Part shown: positions 1 through 10,319 of the stretch, one piece after another
How positions within the stretch are numbered: position 1 is the first letter of the stretch
Layout of the letters: every line of letters begins with the position of its first letter
Assembly (NCBI GenBank): GCA_018398765.1
Contig: JAHBMJ010001357.1
Span: 1 to 32,064 of the forward strand
Source: Chromera velia
Lineage: Eukaryota > Sar > Chromeraceae
Reading direction: 5' to 3'
DNA: 32,064 nucleotides
The notes under the pieces: generated by a model
Seen by the model: only the letters and a program-made list of their open reading frames with translations
Databases searched by the model: none
Told to the model about the DNA's origin: nothing
Translations under genes and position numbers: made by a program

Positions 1-1
1 G

Positions 2-1345
2 CGCGCTGCTAGGGAGGATGAAGGTCGGATGCAGGAAGACAGATTGGGTGTTTTGATCTGTGGTACGGTCAAAAAGTTTGTTTCTGTCCTTGAAGCGAGT
101 GGCCGTGACTGTTCTTGCATGGTGAAGCCCCACGATGTTTCGGAGCACACCATGCAATTGTGTATTAAACATGGCCCTCCTATTCTCTTATCAACAGAGC
201 CCTTTGAGCATGCCCACAAGTCATTGAATGCTCTTTTGTCCTGCATTACGCGCCGTTTTTTTGAGAAGTCTATGCTGACTCGAGTTGCAGAGCAAGAAGC
301 CATGGACATTCTCTTTGAGAAAGACACCGAAAGAAAACGGAGGAAGACAGCTGAAAAGAGAGATGAAAAGTTGAAGGAAATTTTTTTTTGGTTTGTAGGG
401 GACTACTTGCTCTTTGATGTGCAGAGTGCAGGGGCACTCAAAGAGAAGATTCGATTTATCCATCGTCTGATTCCCTCTCTGACTGAGATTCTGTACATGC
501 ATCTATATGGGTACGATCGAGATGCTGCCGAGCAGATGCGCGAGAAGAAAGCAGACATCAGAGACAAACTCTGCAGTCATGGGATCATTTCGGTGTTCAG
601 AAAAATGTATATACCAGATGTCAAAATGTATCGCAAGCTTCTGCTTCATGAGACTGAGTTTCGGGAAGAAAATTTCTCTACGTCAGATGCTTGGGAGATA
701 GCGTCTGCATGGCCATCGGTCAGAAAGAAAGAAGAGGGCGACGGGTCTGACGTTCAGAGAGAAGGGGAGGGGGGGAGAGGAGGGAGGAGGGAAAGTGAAC
801 AGAACGGAAATGCAGAGCCAGCAGGGGAGGGAGAGAGTGAAGGGAATTGTCACGGCAACTTCCGTGCATTTTCACCTGTTCGCGTTCAATGGAAAGACAG
901 TGAGTATAATCCCCCCCGTCCGCCAGAGATTGAAAACATCATGACAGAAGACGATTTCCGTGCAGAAAAGCGGACTGTGTTCGGTGTTCTTTCCCTTCTC
1001 TTTGTGTTGCGTCTGCGTGAAAGTGCACCAAGCGAGATTACAGAGAAGTGGGCAAGGGTCCTGGGAAGAAAGTTATGTCTTGTTGAGACAATGCGAGAAT
1101 TTGACGAGAATGAATGCCCTGCATATTCCAGCCCACTTCATGCAAAATACGTTGCGTTTGATCACCATTCAGATGTGTTTTTTGCAGAGCATGTTGTCGA
1201 TCGGGTTGTCTTGATGCCAGACTTGATATGGAACTGGCGTAGAGTTGCACAGCAGCGAGCATCTCGCACAAGCGTGCGAGCAAGGGCAGAAGAAGTGCGC
1301 GACCCGAAAGACCGTCGCTTTTGGGTCAACAATTATGTGACTTGA
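2..1345 (+). CDS. Partial ORF with a transposase-like 'GPPILLSTEPFEHAHK' motif
   Basis: The frame is open from the window edge (codons from base 2, first ATG at 29) to a TGA at 1345, so the 5' end is probably cut off by the window. It encodes about 440 residues. Near residue 48 is GPPILLSTEPFEHAHK, which resembles the GP-x-x-L-x-(S/A)-TE-x-(F/Y)-E block near the C-terminus of KDZ-like and related DNA-transposon proteins; this is family recall, not a search. A lysine/arginine-rich stretch (residues about 95-115) and an acidic, Gly/Arg/Glu-rich low-complexity linker (about residues 232-275) follow. The C-terminal part is unrecognised. AT-rich repetitive DNA follows at once, which fits a transposon-derived gene. 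It could equally be an ordinary lineage-specific hypothetical protein. Confidence 0.55.
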   Translation, partial: RAAREDEGRMQEDRLGVLICGTVKKFVSVLEASGRDCSCMVKPHDVSEHTMQLCIKHGPPILLSTEPFEHAHKSLNALLSCITRRFFEKSMLTRVAEQEAMDILFEKDTERKRRKTAEKRDEKLKEIFFWFVGDYLLFDVQSAGALKEKIRFIHRLIPSLTEILYMHLYGYDRDAAEQMREKKADIRDKLCSHGIISVFRKMYIPDVKMYRKLLLHETEFREENFSTSDAWEIASAWPSVRKKEEGDGSDVQREGEGGRGGRRESEQNGNAEPAGEGESEGNCHGNFRAFSPVRVQWKDSEYNPPRPPEIENIMTEDDFRAEKRTVFGVLSLLFVLRLRESAPSEITEKWARVLGRKLCLVETMREFDENECPAYSSPLHAKYVAFDHHSDVFFAEHVVDRVVLMPDLIWNWRRVAQQRASRTSVRARAEEVRDPKDRRFWVNNYVT

Positions 1346-1424
1346 TTTGTCTTTCTCAACACTAAATCAAGCTGCATCTTTGTTCCAAAAATGTGTGAAA
1401 ACCCTTTTTCAATGGAAGATAACG

Positions 1425-1565
1425 ACCTATAAAAATAGTTGGAATAGTTGCTATAGTAAACTATTTTTACTATATTGAGAATAAAATAGTTATCTAGGTC
1501 AGCAACTATAAAAATAGTTATGAAAATAGTGAAAATAGCTAACTATTTCAACTATATTTATAGGG
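1425..1565. repeat. AT-rich cluster of AAAATAGTT / AACTATTTT repeats
   Basis: Short direct and inverted copies of AAAATAGTT and its complement recur about every 15-30 bases (for example TATAAAAATAGTT near 1430 and again near 1507, and AACTATTTTTAC near 1459). The stretch could fold into several hairpins. It lies just 3' of the transposase-like ORF and may be the end of a mobile element or simple AT-rich repeat DNA. Confidence 0.5.
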
Positions 1566-2878
1566 GCCGACCCATAGATGATGGATTTACTGCGGATCAA
1601 TACAGTGTCGAGTGCTCCAGCATGCCTGATTGGCTTGCATGGGTGCGGTGTGTATGTGAAAAGGCAGGCCGTGGTATGATGTTTGGGCCTTTCTATGATC
1701 GTGAGTGCAGTGGTTGCATAGATGACACCTTACGGCATTTTTTAAATAATTTTTACATAGATCCTAGACATAGATCTTTAGTATAAGCTGTAACTTGCCT
1801 CTAGACTTGCCTACAAGATATTTCGCATTAACAGCTAGTACAATAGCGGCAGTGCAATTTGTGCAAATTAAAAGCTAGCACTGTGCCAGCCTAGCAGCTG
1901 CTAAGTAGCACGATGCAGCACGCACTAGAGTATGCACCTAGCGGCACCTAGGCATGCACTGCATGCCCAAAAGCGATTACCAGAATACTGTTCTCTTACA
2001 ATTAATAAAATTTAATATTAATGAGCCTAGTAATGGCTAAAGTAATGGGCTTTATATATGGGGAATCGGGGATCGTGTCCGTGATTTAAAGTCACCAATA
2101 AATCCTAGAATAAATCACTTATCACTTATACATCACTTGTCACCTAGCTTATCAGTGTTATCACTTATTAATATAACAAATGCCCTAAACTATAGGTCTT
2201 GAAATGGAGCACAACAATTTAAGAATGCAGCTAAATCAATCTAGTCTAGCAATCCAGCAATCAATGCGAGCACCGACTTTAATTAAACCAAGACTCCTAG
2301 CTCTTTGGAGTCTGGAGAGCGAAAAAACAGACTAAGTTGAACGGATGGCAAATGATAGCAGGATCGAGATAGGATCGAGGAAAGATGGTGAGACGCCTAA
2401 ATAGGCGGTCGCAGAAGTAAACGAAAATTCAAGAAGATCTTTGGAGGCATGCAGGATTCAATCAGCAGCCACACAGAATCACAGGCACGCAGGTGACAAG
2501 AAAACGTTCGTTTTTGTGGGCAGCCATGCCTTGATTGTTAAACTCCTACTGTCAGGTGCACCCGTGCACCTCGATCGCCCCCCCGCAGCAGTAGCGCTCT
2601 CTTTGCCTCTTAGCCCGTTCCCTTACACCGGTCGGTGTATGGGGTGCCGACAGAGATCGAAGAAAGACAGAGGGAACTAGGGCCGAATACCCCTTTAGTC
2701 ACAGAAAAAATGCATTCCAATCGCTTCCCATCTAATACTCATGCGACACAGACAGATCAGTTCCTCTGTCTCTGCAAAGAGAGAGGACAAATTAAAGGGA
2801 GAAAAGGCTCTCGTGTTCTTTCTTCTCTCTTTTTTCTCTCCGTGTGAGTCTGTCTCCTCCTTTCACTTCCCCCCCCCC
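1566..2878. other. Non-coding, AT-rich and CTAG-rich stretch
   Basis: No credible gene is visible. Up to about 2400 the DNA is AT-rich, with many CTAG tetramers, short palindromes (GGCATGCACTGCATGCC near 1952) and CACTTATCACTT-type repeats near 2116-2170. From about 2400 it becomes mixed in composition, ending in a C-rich run at 2868-2878 beside the EF-hand gene's stop codon. I read it as decayed repeat DNA followed by the 3' flank/UTR of the minus-strand gene. Confidence 0.5.
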
Positions 2879-5800
2879 TCACAAAAGAAGAGGGTTCCGA
2901 GGCTTGATCCCTCTACGGGCCATCTCTCGGGGAGGGATGAGCTTGTCGTCATCTCCGATCAACCTCTCGTCCTGAGGGAGACGGACAATCGGCCCGATGG
3001 TTGACTTCTTCCCCCTCGCGTCATCGAACCCATCCCCCACACCCCCACACGAAGAGTGCCCTTGCTGGGTGCCCCCACGCAGGGCATACATCGGGGACGT
3101 CGCAACATCTTTTGCCGCAAGTGCATTCTCAAGCACCGCGTCTGCATCGTCAGCATCCCCCACTGGGGATGGTGAGCGTGTGCGTGCTTTGATGCTCATG
3201 GCCCTGGGGGAGGATTCGGGCCCGAGGGGGATGTTGGATGCTTGGTGTGTGAGCATTCTGAATTCGTCCAGAACTGGGAACACACACGAGTGTAGACGCA
3301 TGACTTCAAAGAAACCAATGCGGTCAATAAGTGCACCATGGAGACCTCGACGTACGGATACATGAACTAGGGTTGAACGGAAATCCTCTCTTGCCTCGTG
3401 GGCAGAACTTTTGGCGAAGACTACCGCTGGGTGGCTCTGGAAATTCATTTGTGCAAGGACGACCTCTATCCCTACCTTGGCTTCAGCAGGGTCCTTCAGA
3501 GAGGGACCGACAACCGCCTCCCATGCCCTCTGCACCCACTGGATTCTGTGGAGATCGAGATCTCCTTTGAGATCTTCCAACCAGGCAATGTAGTCAAAAA
3601 GAGTGTCAGGGGAGTCAGAGGAGTAAAATCGGAACAGAGCATTCTTTTCATGATCGCTCAAACCGAGGGCCGTCCTTCTGTGCAGTCGGTCGTAGTCATG
3701 TTTGATGATCCGCCCCTTTCCCATGAAGTCGTACTTTTCGAAGGTTTCGATCAACTGGAGCCAGAGCTTCAGAGTGCGAAATTGAGCCAGACGGGATCTA
3801 GAGACATCCAAAATGACCTGCAGGAAAAGAAGCGAAAGACGATTGATATTATTGGTGTGTACAAGCAGAATGAATTAACCAGACTGACCGGAACAAGTAC
3901 GCAACGAATACACGCAGACGAGCATTTCTTCTTGCAGCCTCATGCTTCCTTTTTACTGTTAAACATAGCCATACAGACAGACTCTGGCACTTCCTTTACC
4001 TACTCTTTTCTTCACGTAGAAAGGGAGAAGAGCCATCCTCTACAAGCGAGTGAAAGAAACAACAAGACTGAAATAGTGTGGCAGGAAAGCCAAACAAGAC
4101 GGACAGCAGACAGGCAGGTACCAGCGAAGAGCGTATCGTTCCTTTCCACCCTTTTTCTTTTTTGTTTTTCTTCCAGACAGACAGATAGAAAATCATGGAG
4201 AGAGACGCAAATGCCCAGAAAGAAACACGCACAGGCCGACACACAAGTACAAGAATACACACAGAGGTCGATTTAGTTGACCCACCTGCAGCTTCTCGTC
4301 CATCGCGCCTCTGTGTGCGAAGTGGGAGAACGAGGTCGCGCTCTGTCTGTTCTTCGGGACCGGGCCCCAGTCCCGAGTTCTCACGTACCTCTCGTGGAGG
4401 TCATCCAGAGCCGCACCGTCCTCCCGCCAGCCGTGGGGGAAGAGGTCGGCAGACGTCTGCACGCACGCACCGATAGATAGATTCATATGGGTGGATGTGT
4501 AAGCAAACAGGTGAAGAACGTTTCGTTCGATGCGGGGAACGACGGGAGATTCGGGAAGGGAAGAGATACAAATGCAGGGGCACTCACGCATCTCCAGCAA
4601 TGCGCATCCGCACAAGCACTAACCACACACCAACCGCCACGGGTTTTCGGATGCTCGAAGCGATGTTCACAGCAATTGAAAGGAATAAAGCACACAACTC
4701 TCTCCCTCTCTGCGTATGGATTCGTCCTCCCCCCAAGAGATCAAAGTTTGAGAAATCTGTTTCACATCATTTGAAACATATGAATAATGACTAAGCCAGC
4801 TACGTGGAGCCTAGCTCCTTGACCCGCCCCAATTCTCTCTCGCTTGACTTGCCTGCGTCGCCTTTTGCGTCTCCTTAGTAGGCGGCATGTCCACCACTGG
4901 CTCCTTCTTTGTGGAGGCGAAGACGGAGGCGTGGGGTTTTGAGTAGACCTTGTCGTCTCTGAGGAGGTGGGGATCTCTCTCGAAGGGATGGCGCATTCCC
5001 GTGGCCTCGTTCCTCATCTTCGCACGGGTCTCCGACATCTCCCTGGCCTCCGTCTGATAGTCGACCTGCAAGCGACAAGAGCAAGAGGATGCAGGGAGTT
5101 ATGCGAGAGGAGAAAAGTGGAACGTAGTTGAGCTTTCTTTTACCTTAGCGGTTCTCTTTGAGTGACTCCAAAACGCTCAGACGTAGAGTCCCATTCGTGG
5201 AGTGGGAATCGATTTGTTTGTTTTTGCGTTTACGTGTCATTCTGTGACTCTGCTCGTTTTGTTCGTCTGTCGTGTGTGTTTTTTTCTTCATACCCTTCTC
5301 CGTCTCTCTCGTTTTCTCTGAGACAGTCAGCTCATATCCGTGAGAGCATCACTCATCCAGCCAGCGAGGCGCACTTAACCGCTATTCATGACTTTCGTCC
5401 AGCCCACGCACACCTGTGCGTTGAAAGAAACAGAGAGGCCGATCAGGCAGAGAGCCAGCTATGCAGAAACGAGACAACGAACGAAGCGAATGACGGAGAA
5501 GAGAAGAGAAGAGAAGAGACGAGAAGAGAAGAGAGGGACAGGAGGACCGGAGAGAACAGACATGCAGACCTCAGGGTCCCCCAGAGCCCACACTCTCCGC
5601 ATGAACGCGTCGAAGTAGATGTCATCGGGGGTGATGGAGGACCACATCGCGAAGAACAGATAGAAGTCCTCCAACCGAACCAGACCGTCGTCGCACTGCA
5701 AACACAAACGCATGCAGGCACAAAAGTTGCATGGGCATTTCCACAGAAGCATATTGCACACACACACACACACACACACTCACACACACACACGCCCACA

Positions 5801-6658
5801 CACACTCGCAGGTAAGCATTTATAGACAGAGTGGGATGTTCAGCAGGGGTCCCAAGAAACTCGGGGGTCATCTCTCTGAGAAAATCGGTGATGAATTACT
5901 CAGACAACCTCATAATGGAGAGGCACGAATAAGGTCTCACAGCTCTACCTCTGTATGCACATCTTTTCGTACATCTGCTTTCTTTCTGCTATTTCATTTG
6001 GAAAAAGAAAAAAAAAAGAAAAGCCGGTCGCCAGCCAGCCAGACCGACCGCGAAGGAGGCGTAGTGTTTGAATGCGCTCTGGAACTCCTGCACCACCGCT
6101 TCCTCGGAGCTTCGTGACTGTTCAACAAGAGGGTGTCTCTTGGCGTCGAAACACTCCAACACCGTCTCCACTCGCACAAGGTCGGCCGCTCCCTCTCCCT
6201 CCCCACCCTGACAGGCCACCGGAAGGCCCCGGAAAGCTTCGTGGATGAGCGCCTCCCTTGTTTTCGAGGGCCGCCCCCAGAGGAGAGACATCACCGCGTC
6301 CAGAGGGACCACCACATCTACACCCTTCTCCTCAGACCTGACGGAAGGTGGACAGACAATCCGGTTCATGACAAGGACAAACAAACGAATGGGGGTACAA
6401 CGAATGCAAAGACAGTGAGAGAGGGAGCGAGGAAAACAAGGAAATAAGTGAAGAGGAACCTATTCAGCCCATGCACCCTGTGTCCCCCCAAAGCGGACGA
6501 AGCCACCTCCAACGGTCCTCATACAAATGAATCCTTACAGTCGTGAGACAAAAAAAAAAAGAGAGATCGTCACAACCAACGGTAGACAAACAGACCGAAA
6601 GAGAAATGGAAACTCATGCACAAAGACATCCACACAAGCATACACGCGGCACAGGGGG

Positions 6659-6698
<40 letters not shown>

Positions 6699-6826
6699 CG
6701 GGCGGACAGACAGACGGACGGACTCGATCTCACTCCCGAATTCACGGAAGAAGGACGCTTCCTCGTCACCCAACAGACGGAGATACTTCCCGCGCTCAAC
6801 CGCAGCACGGAATTCGGCTACGTCTG

Positions 6827-6868
<42 letters not shown>

Positions 6869-8405
6869 CGGGAGTGAGTGAGACGTACACACGGACATGC
6901 AGGGCAGAGCTTTTTCTCCTGCCCATTCTCTTCTCAGAGCGAGAAAAGGGACACAGCCCTCGGAGCGTAAATTGCTCTCCTCGTTTTCACGCCAGCTTCA
7001 CCCTTGAACGCATCCGCCTATCTCACACTGGATACCTTCTTCCTGTCTTCTTCTCTACTACTCTCCCTCTCCCGACTATCAACAAATCGACTGCAGAGAG
7101 CGCGCACACAGTACTGTAACAAATGAACAAGAGAAAGTGGCCGGCAGACAGGCAAACTGACTGACTGATGAATCCATCGGCGTTTCTGTCGACCTCCGTG
7201 AACGCCTGCAGCACCCCTACGGCCGCCTTGATGCCCCCTGCCTCCAGATGGGCCCTCACCTTCCCGAACACCTCCTCAAATTTCACCCTCTTTCTGGGGG
7301 AACGGTAGGCAGCATGAGCAGGCAGGGTCTCTTGTGCCCACGTGTGAAGGTCGAGCCGTTTCTTTTTCGGTTCGTGGGCGGCTGCGGGGAGAAGGGATGG
7401 GTCAATCCTTTCCTGCAGGACTTCAGCAGGGGCGATGTCAAGATGCCAAATAGAGACCAGAATCGGAATCAGTGCTTCCCCTCTTTCCACTGAGCACGCG
7501 CATGTGAAACGATAAAAGTCCAAAAATTCCTCCCATGCAACGCACTTATTGAACTGCACCAACCCCCCCCGACGGAAAGCCAACACACCCTCCAGCTGCT
7601 CCTGCATCTCTCTGAGCAGTGTGGAAGCCGTTTTCTTTTTACTTGTAACCTGGGGGTGTCTCTCGGGGTTGAGGGCTTTCCAAACGTCTCTGAACGCTGC
7701 CACACTGTCCCTGTCTGGGTTCAGTTTCTGGAAGCTCTGTCGCAACACCACCGTCTCTTCATCAGTCAAGTCGGCTTTCAGCTCATCTATCAGATTGTCA
7801 TAAGCCACAAGCCCGGGACCGGCCACTTGTGGGTTGGCACCGAAAGAAGCCATCAGTGCTTGTATCTCTGCAATAGAGAACTGCAGGGGGGAGAGGGGTC
7901 CCCTCAGGAGGACTCTCTGGAAATCGGGGGGGGGAATCGTACGGGTGTTGGCTACGTCACACGCCTTCAGTTCGGTTGCAAGTTTGATCAGGGTACCAGC
8001 AGGGCTTCGCACGAGGAACGTTTTGGACCGATCGATGGTGGCACGAATGGTGCGAGAGGAGGGAGGGCGGCGGTGTGTCTGTGCGGTGAAGGCTCGGGTC
8101 TCGGAGATTCGAGTGTTGAGTTCTCTCAACTCTCCACTCGAAAATGCAACGGCAAACTTTTTGTAATCAAGTTCGGGACCTCCATCAGCGTACCGATAGA
8201 AGACTTCATGAAGGAAATCCTCCTTGATGTGCCCCGCATAAGGCTCGAGGGCAAGGCGGAACTGATCCCAAGAGCACTTTCCACAGTTGCGCGTATCATG
8301 ATACTTAAACAATTTGATGATGTAGTTGCTCTCTATTCCTGTGCACTTTTGGCCAAGCTTAGAGAGAAGCTCTTCCTCAAAGCGATTCAGGTCCCTGAGG
8401 TCCAT
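2879..8405 (-). CDS. Seven-exon multi-EF-hand (calcyphosin-like) calcium-binding protein, about 1,029 residues
   Basis: Exons on the minus strand: 8405-7166, 6823-6712, 6337-6049, 5695-5570, 5065-4853, 4456-4286, 3817-2879. The total is 3,090 bases, a whole number of codons, and all phases agree. Exon 2/3 ends are the least sure; 6720 and 6330 also keep frame. The start ATG at 8405 has a good context (CAAAATGG), but a CAG at 8429-8427 could be an acceptor, so an upstream exon is possible. Joining exons 1 and 2 creates a textbook EF-hand loop, DRNADGFINVAEF, at residues 406-418. Other units are degenerate: WEEFLDFYRF in exon 1, DDGLVRLEDFYLFFAMW at the start of exon 4, and EKYDFMGKGRI in exon 7. 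The 'LEDF(Y)xFF..W' helix pattern is typical of calcyphosin-like proteins. Expected role is Ca2+ sensing or a structural or ciliary EF-hand protein such as the EFCAB6 type; the specific function is unknown. Residues about 590-717 and the C-terminus look disordered. Confidence 0.8.
4457..4852 (-). other. Probable GC-AG intron in the EF-hand gene
   Basis: The donor reads CAG|GCAAGT (GC at 4852-4851) and the acceptor GTGCAG at 4462-4457. Exon 5 leaves in phase 0 and exon 6 enters in phase 0. The alternative GT donor 22 bases downstream (GCGG|GTCAAG) would leave phase 2 and break the frame, and reading on without splicing meets a TAG. CAG|GCAAGT is the usual strong context of the minor GC donor class. 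Confidence 0.65.
5497..5535 (+). repeat. (GAAGA)n pentanucleotide microsatellite
   Basis: Purine-rich GAAGA repeats lie in the intron between EF-hand exons 4 and 5. In the sense of the gene this is a TCTTC tract. Confidence 0.8.
5757..5812 (+). repeat. (CA)n dinucleotide microsatellite
   Basis: A nearly pure CA tract with a few interruptions lies in the intron between EF-hand exons 3 and 4. It reads as (TG)n on the gene's strand, upstream of the exon 4 acceptor. Confidence 0.9.
6659..6696 (+). repeat. (GA)n dinucleotide microsatellite
   Basis: A pure GA tract after a short G run, in the intron between EF-hand exons 2 and 3 just downstream of the exon 2 donor. It reads as (TC)n on the gene's strand. 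Confidence 0.9.
6826..6870 (-). repeat. Compound (TC)n(TG)n tract running into a splice acceptor
   Basis: On the minus strand a TC run passes into a TG run that ends directly in TGTGCAG|ACG, the acceptor of EF-hand exon 2. The microsatellite therefore takes the place of the polypyrimidine tract. Length changes here would directly alter the 3' splice site. Confidence 0.8.
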
Positions 8406-8429
8406 TTTGAAAGCAGCCTGGGCCCACTG

Positions 8430-8820
8430 ATGAAGAAAAAGAGGAAATGGGATGAGTAAGGGTGAATCCTCTTGTCTCACTGTTGTTCGGGTCACAGGTG
8501 GAAATGGGAAGCGCACAGAGACCGGAGAATCTGCTCAGGAATGGCGTAAAGCGTTGAAGCAGCAGGGAGCTTGGGGCTTTCTCTGTTCAAGCAAATTTTG
8601 TAGATATCAATTAAAGGGTCTGACAGACCATATGACAGCCAGAGCTTTAACTTTTTCTTCTGCCGAACATATGCATACGACGCAGTGATGACGCACACAC
8701 GCACATGCATGATGCGGCGGCGCGTGCATGCATCAGTATCATCACAGACACGTACGGGGAATGAGATTTTTCCGCGTACAAATTTTAAAGTCCGTGCGCA
8801 AAAGCCGCGTGCAAAAGTTT
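8430..8820. other. Intergenic region between EF-hand gene and retroelement fragment
   Basis: No gene is recognised. It is the 5' flank of the minus-strand EF-hand gene and should contain its promoter or an upstream non-coding exon. The motif CCGCGTGCAAAAG near 8805 recurs near 9862, on the other side of the retroelement fragment. Confidence 0.4.
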
Positions 8821-8857
8821 TTTGCTGTTCCGAGACCAGTGCACGTGGAACAGCAAA
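8821..8857. repeat. Perfect 11-bp inverted repeat (hairpin)
   Basis: TTTGCTGTTCC at 8821-8831 is the exact reverse complement of GGAACAGCAAA at 8847-8857, with a 15-base loop. It overlaps the 5' edge of the retroelement fragment. Confidence 0.8.
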
Positions 8858-9397
8858 TTTCTGCAAACTCGGCTGGTGGAGGAAGGCCAAAAGAGACCAG
8901 ACCTCTTGTCGGGGATGCCTTCGGGAGAGAGCTACCTCGGAGACGTTTCTGTCACCCATCCAATGTCTGTGGAGGCCGCCCGCCTGCGTCGAATGTCCAA
9001 TTATGTAGGAGCAGCAGCCAGAGACATGGAAATGGTGAAGGACAGAAAGTACAAAACCATCTGCAAAGAGATGGGGCTTGAATTTGTTCCTTTAGTTTTC
9101 GAAACTTATGGGAGACCGGGGAAGAAGACAGTGGAGTTTTTGTCAGCGGTGGTAAATCATGCAGCAAGCAGAGTGAGGGGAGGGGAAGACTTTGCAGCAG
9201 TGCAGGGCCGTATCATGCAGCAGTACTTCAAAATTCTTTCCTGCACTTTGCAGAGATTTGTTGCAGCAAACGTCCTCTCCTCTATTCACTTGAGGAGGGG
9301 ACGGAGGGGCCCGTTCCAAGCGGAACCCCTCTTGGCTCGCGACATGGCCGCGTTCTCTGTTCCCGGGCAGGGGGCAGGGGGCGCCAGTGGGGAGTGA
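8822..9397 (+). mobile_element. Non-LTR retroelement reverse-transcriptase C-terminal fragment
   Basis: An open frame of about 190 codons contains a 'RPDLL...DVSVTHPMS' block followed by 'KYKTICKEMGLEFVPLVFETYG' pieces and a C-terminal helix region (MQQYFKILSCTLQRF). This order (R-P-D, then D-V-x-V-T-x-P, then a KY...G..F.P.V...YG segment) is typical of the region after the reverse transcriptase domain in many LINE-type pol proteins of protists and plants. No RT catalytic motif (F/YADD) is present and there is no good ATG, so this is a 5'-truncated remnant, as expected from incomplete reverse transcription. The TGA at 9395-9397 may be the original stop. No poly-A or short-repeat tail is obvious just downstream. 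Confidence 0.65.
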
Positions 9398-9653
9398 AGG
9401 AAGGAGTGAAATAAAGAAGGAGTAAAAAGGAAATAAAATAAAGTCATCGGGTGAGGAGAGGCCAGCGGTTGCAGAGAAAGAAAAGTTTAAAGAAAAGACA
9501 GATGAAGGTATGACAGTTGAGTCCGGCGTAGTCAAACGTAGAGAAAAGCGGTGAAGACATTGCGCTCGAGGGCATAAATAGAAGAAATACTAGGCAAAGA
9601 CGCGATAGCAAGGCAGGTCGTTACAAAATCAACCTGACTGGATAGACTCTAGG

Positions 9654-9849
9654 CAAACAGGTCTAGGCACGACTCCCAATGCCGAGCAGTCTACGGCCGG
9701 TATGCTGGGACGTGCTATGCATCCCCGAACCGTCAGAAAATTTCTGCAAACAGGTCTATAGGCACGACTCCCAATGCCGAGCAGTCTACGGCCGGTATGC
9801 TGGGACGTGCTATGCATCCCCGAATTAACCGTCAGATTCACAATTTCTG
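9654..9849 (+). repeat. Two-copy tandem duplication, about 93-bp and 103-bp units
   Basis: The unit from CAAACAGGTCTAGG to AATTTCTG occurs at 9654-9746 and again at 9747-9849. The copies are nearly identical over most of their length; the second has small insertions (TATAGG, GAATTAACC and a few bases). High identity suggests a recent event. Confidence 0.85.
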
Positions 9850-10015
9850 CGAGCGGATTTCCGCGTGCAAAAGTTGTCCGCGCGCGCAAAGATTTGAGCC
9901 GATCGAGAGGCCTTGAGAACGCGCGCACTCGCATATTTTTGGGAACGCTAAAATGCATGCTCAACATGCTTCCCCGGAGGCACTCACCCAACTGGTTGGC
10001 TGCAGATTTTTTGTG

Positions 10016-10101
10016 GCATGTTTTTAAAAAAATTTTTACCTGGTGCTGCTGGCATGGCCGCAAAAAAAACATGCATCGGTAAAAAAAAACATGTTTTACA
10101 T
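10016..10101. repeat. Imperfect A/T-rich inverted repeat
   Basis: A left arm containing CATGTTTTT and TTTTTACC faces a right arm GGTAAAAAAAAACATG. The arms differ by a few bases of A/T run length. The spacer includes ATGCAT. It lies at the 3' end of a small minus-strand reading frame and could be a palindrome of mobile-element origin. Confidence 0.5.
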
Positions 10102-10103
10102 AG

Positions 10104-10319
10104 CGCCGGGGTCTGGTGAATTTGGCGTGCCTTCTCCGTTGGTCGGAGAACTTGGTCCAAGCTTCTTCTTTGCGGGCCTTAAAGTTTGCAACTGCCTCAA
10201 GAACAGTCTTGACGAAGAGCCTGGGGGACAGAGTTAAGTGTCCACGAGTTTCTTCGCGGAACGTACAGTGGGAGTTGCCCGACAAGACTCTTGAGGTTCG
10301 TACCCTTGGCTCTACCATG
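10104..10319 (-). CDS. Uncertain small ORF or exon, unrecognised
   Basis: From an ATG at 10319 the minus strand encodes a protein-like stretch (for example SPRLFVKTVLEAVANFKARK) that runs to a possible donor CTAT|GTAAAA near 10104. A second protein-like stretch (STAEVLERLAAIQEARTYRP) lies at about 10630-10504 in another frame. The two can be joined in phase only with weak splice sites (AAAG|GTACAA and CACAGAG|GG). The amino acid texture is more convincing than the opposite-strand frames. I do not recognise a family. Confidence 0.3.

Noticed and set aside
5162-5815. Plus-strand ORF of 217 codons
   Set aside because: It lies opposite EF-hand exon 4 and its introns and consists mostly of microsatellite translation (His-Thr repeats).
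8492-8959. Minus-strand ORF as an upstream exon of the EF-hand gene
   Set aside because: Much of it is antisense to the retroelement fragment, and no donor fits the catcag acceptor at 8427 in phase with protein-like sequence.
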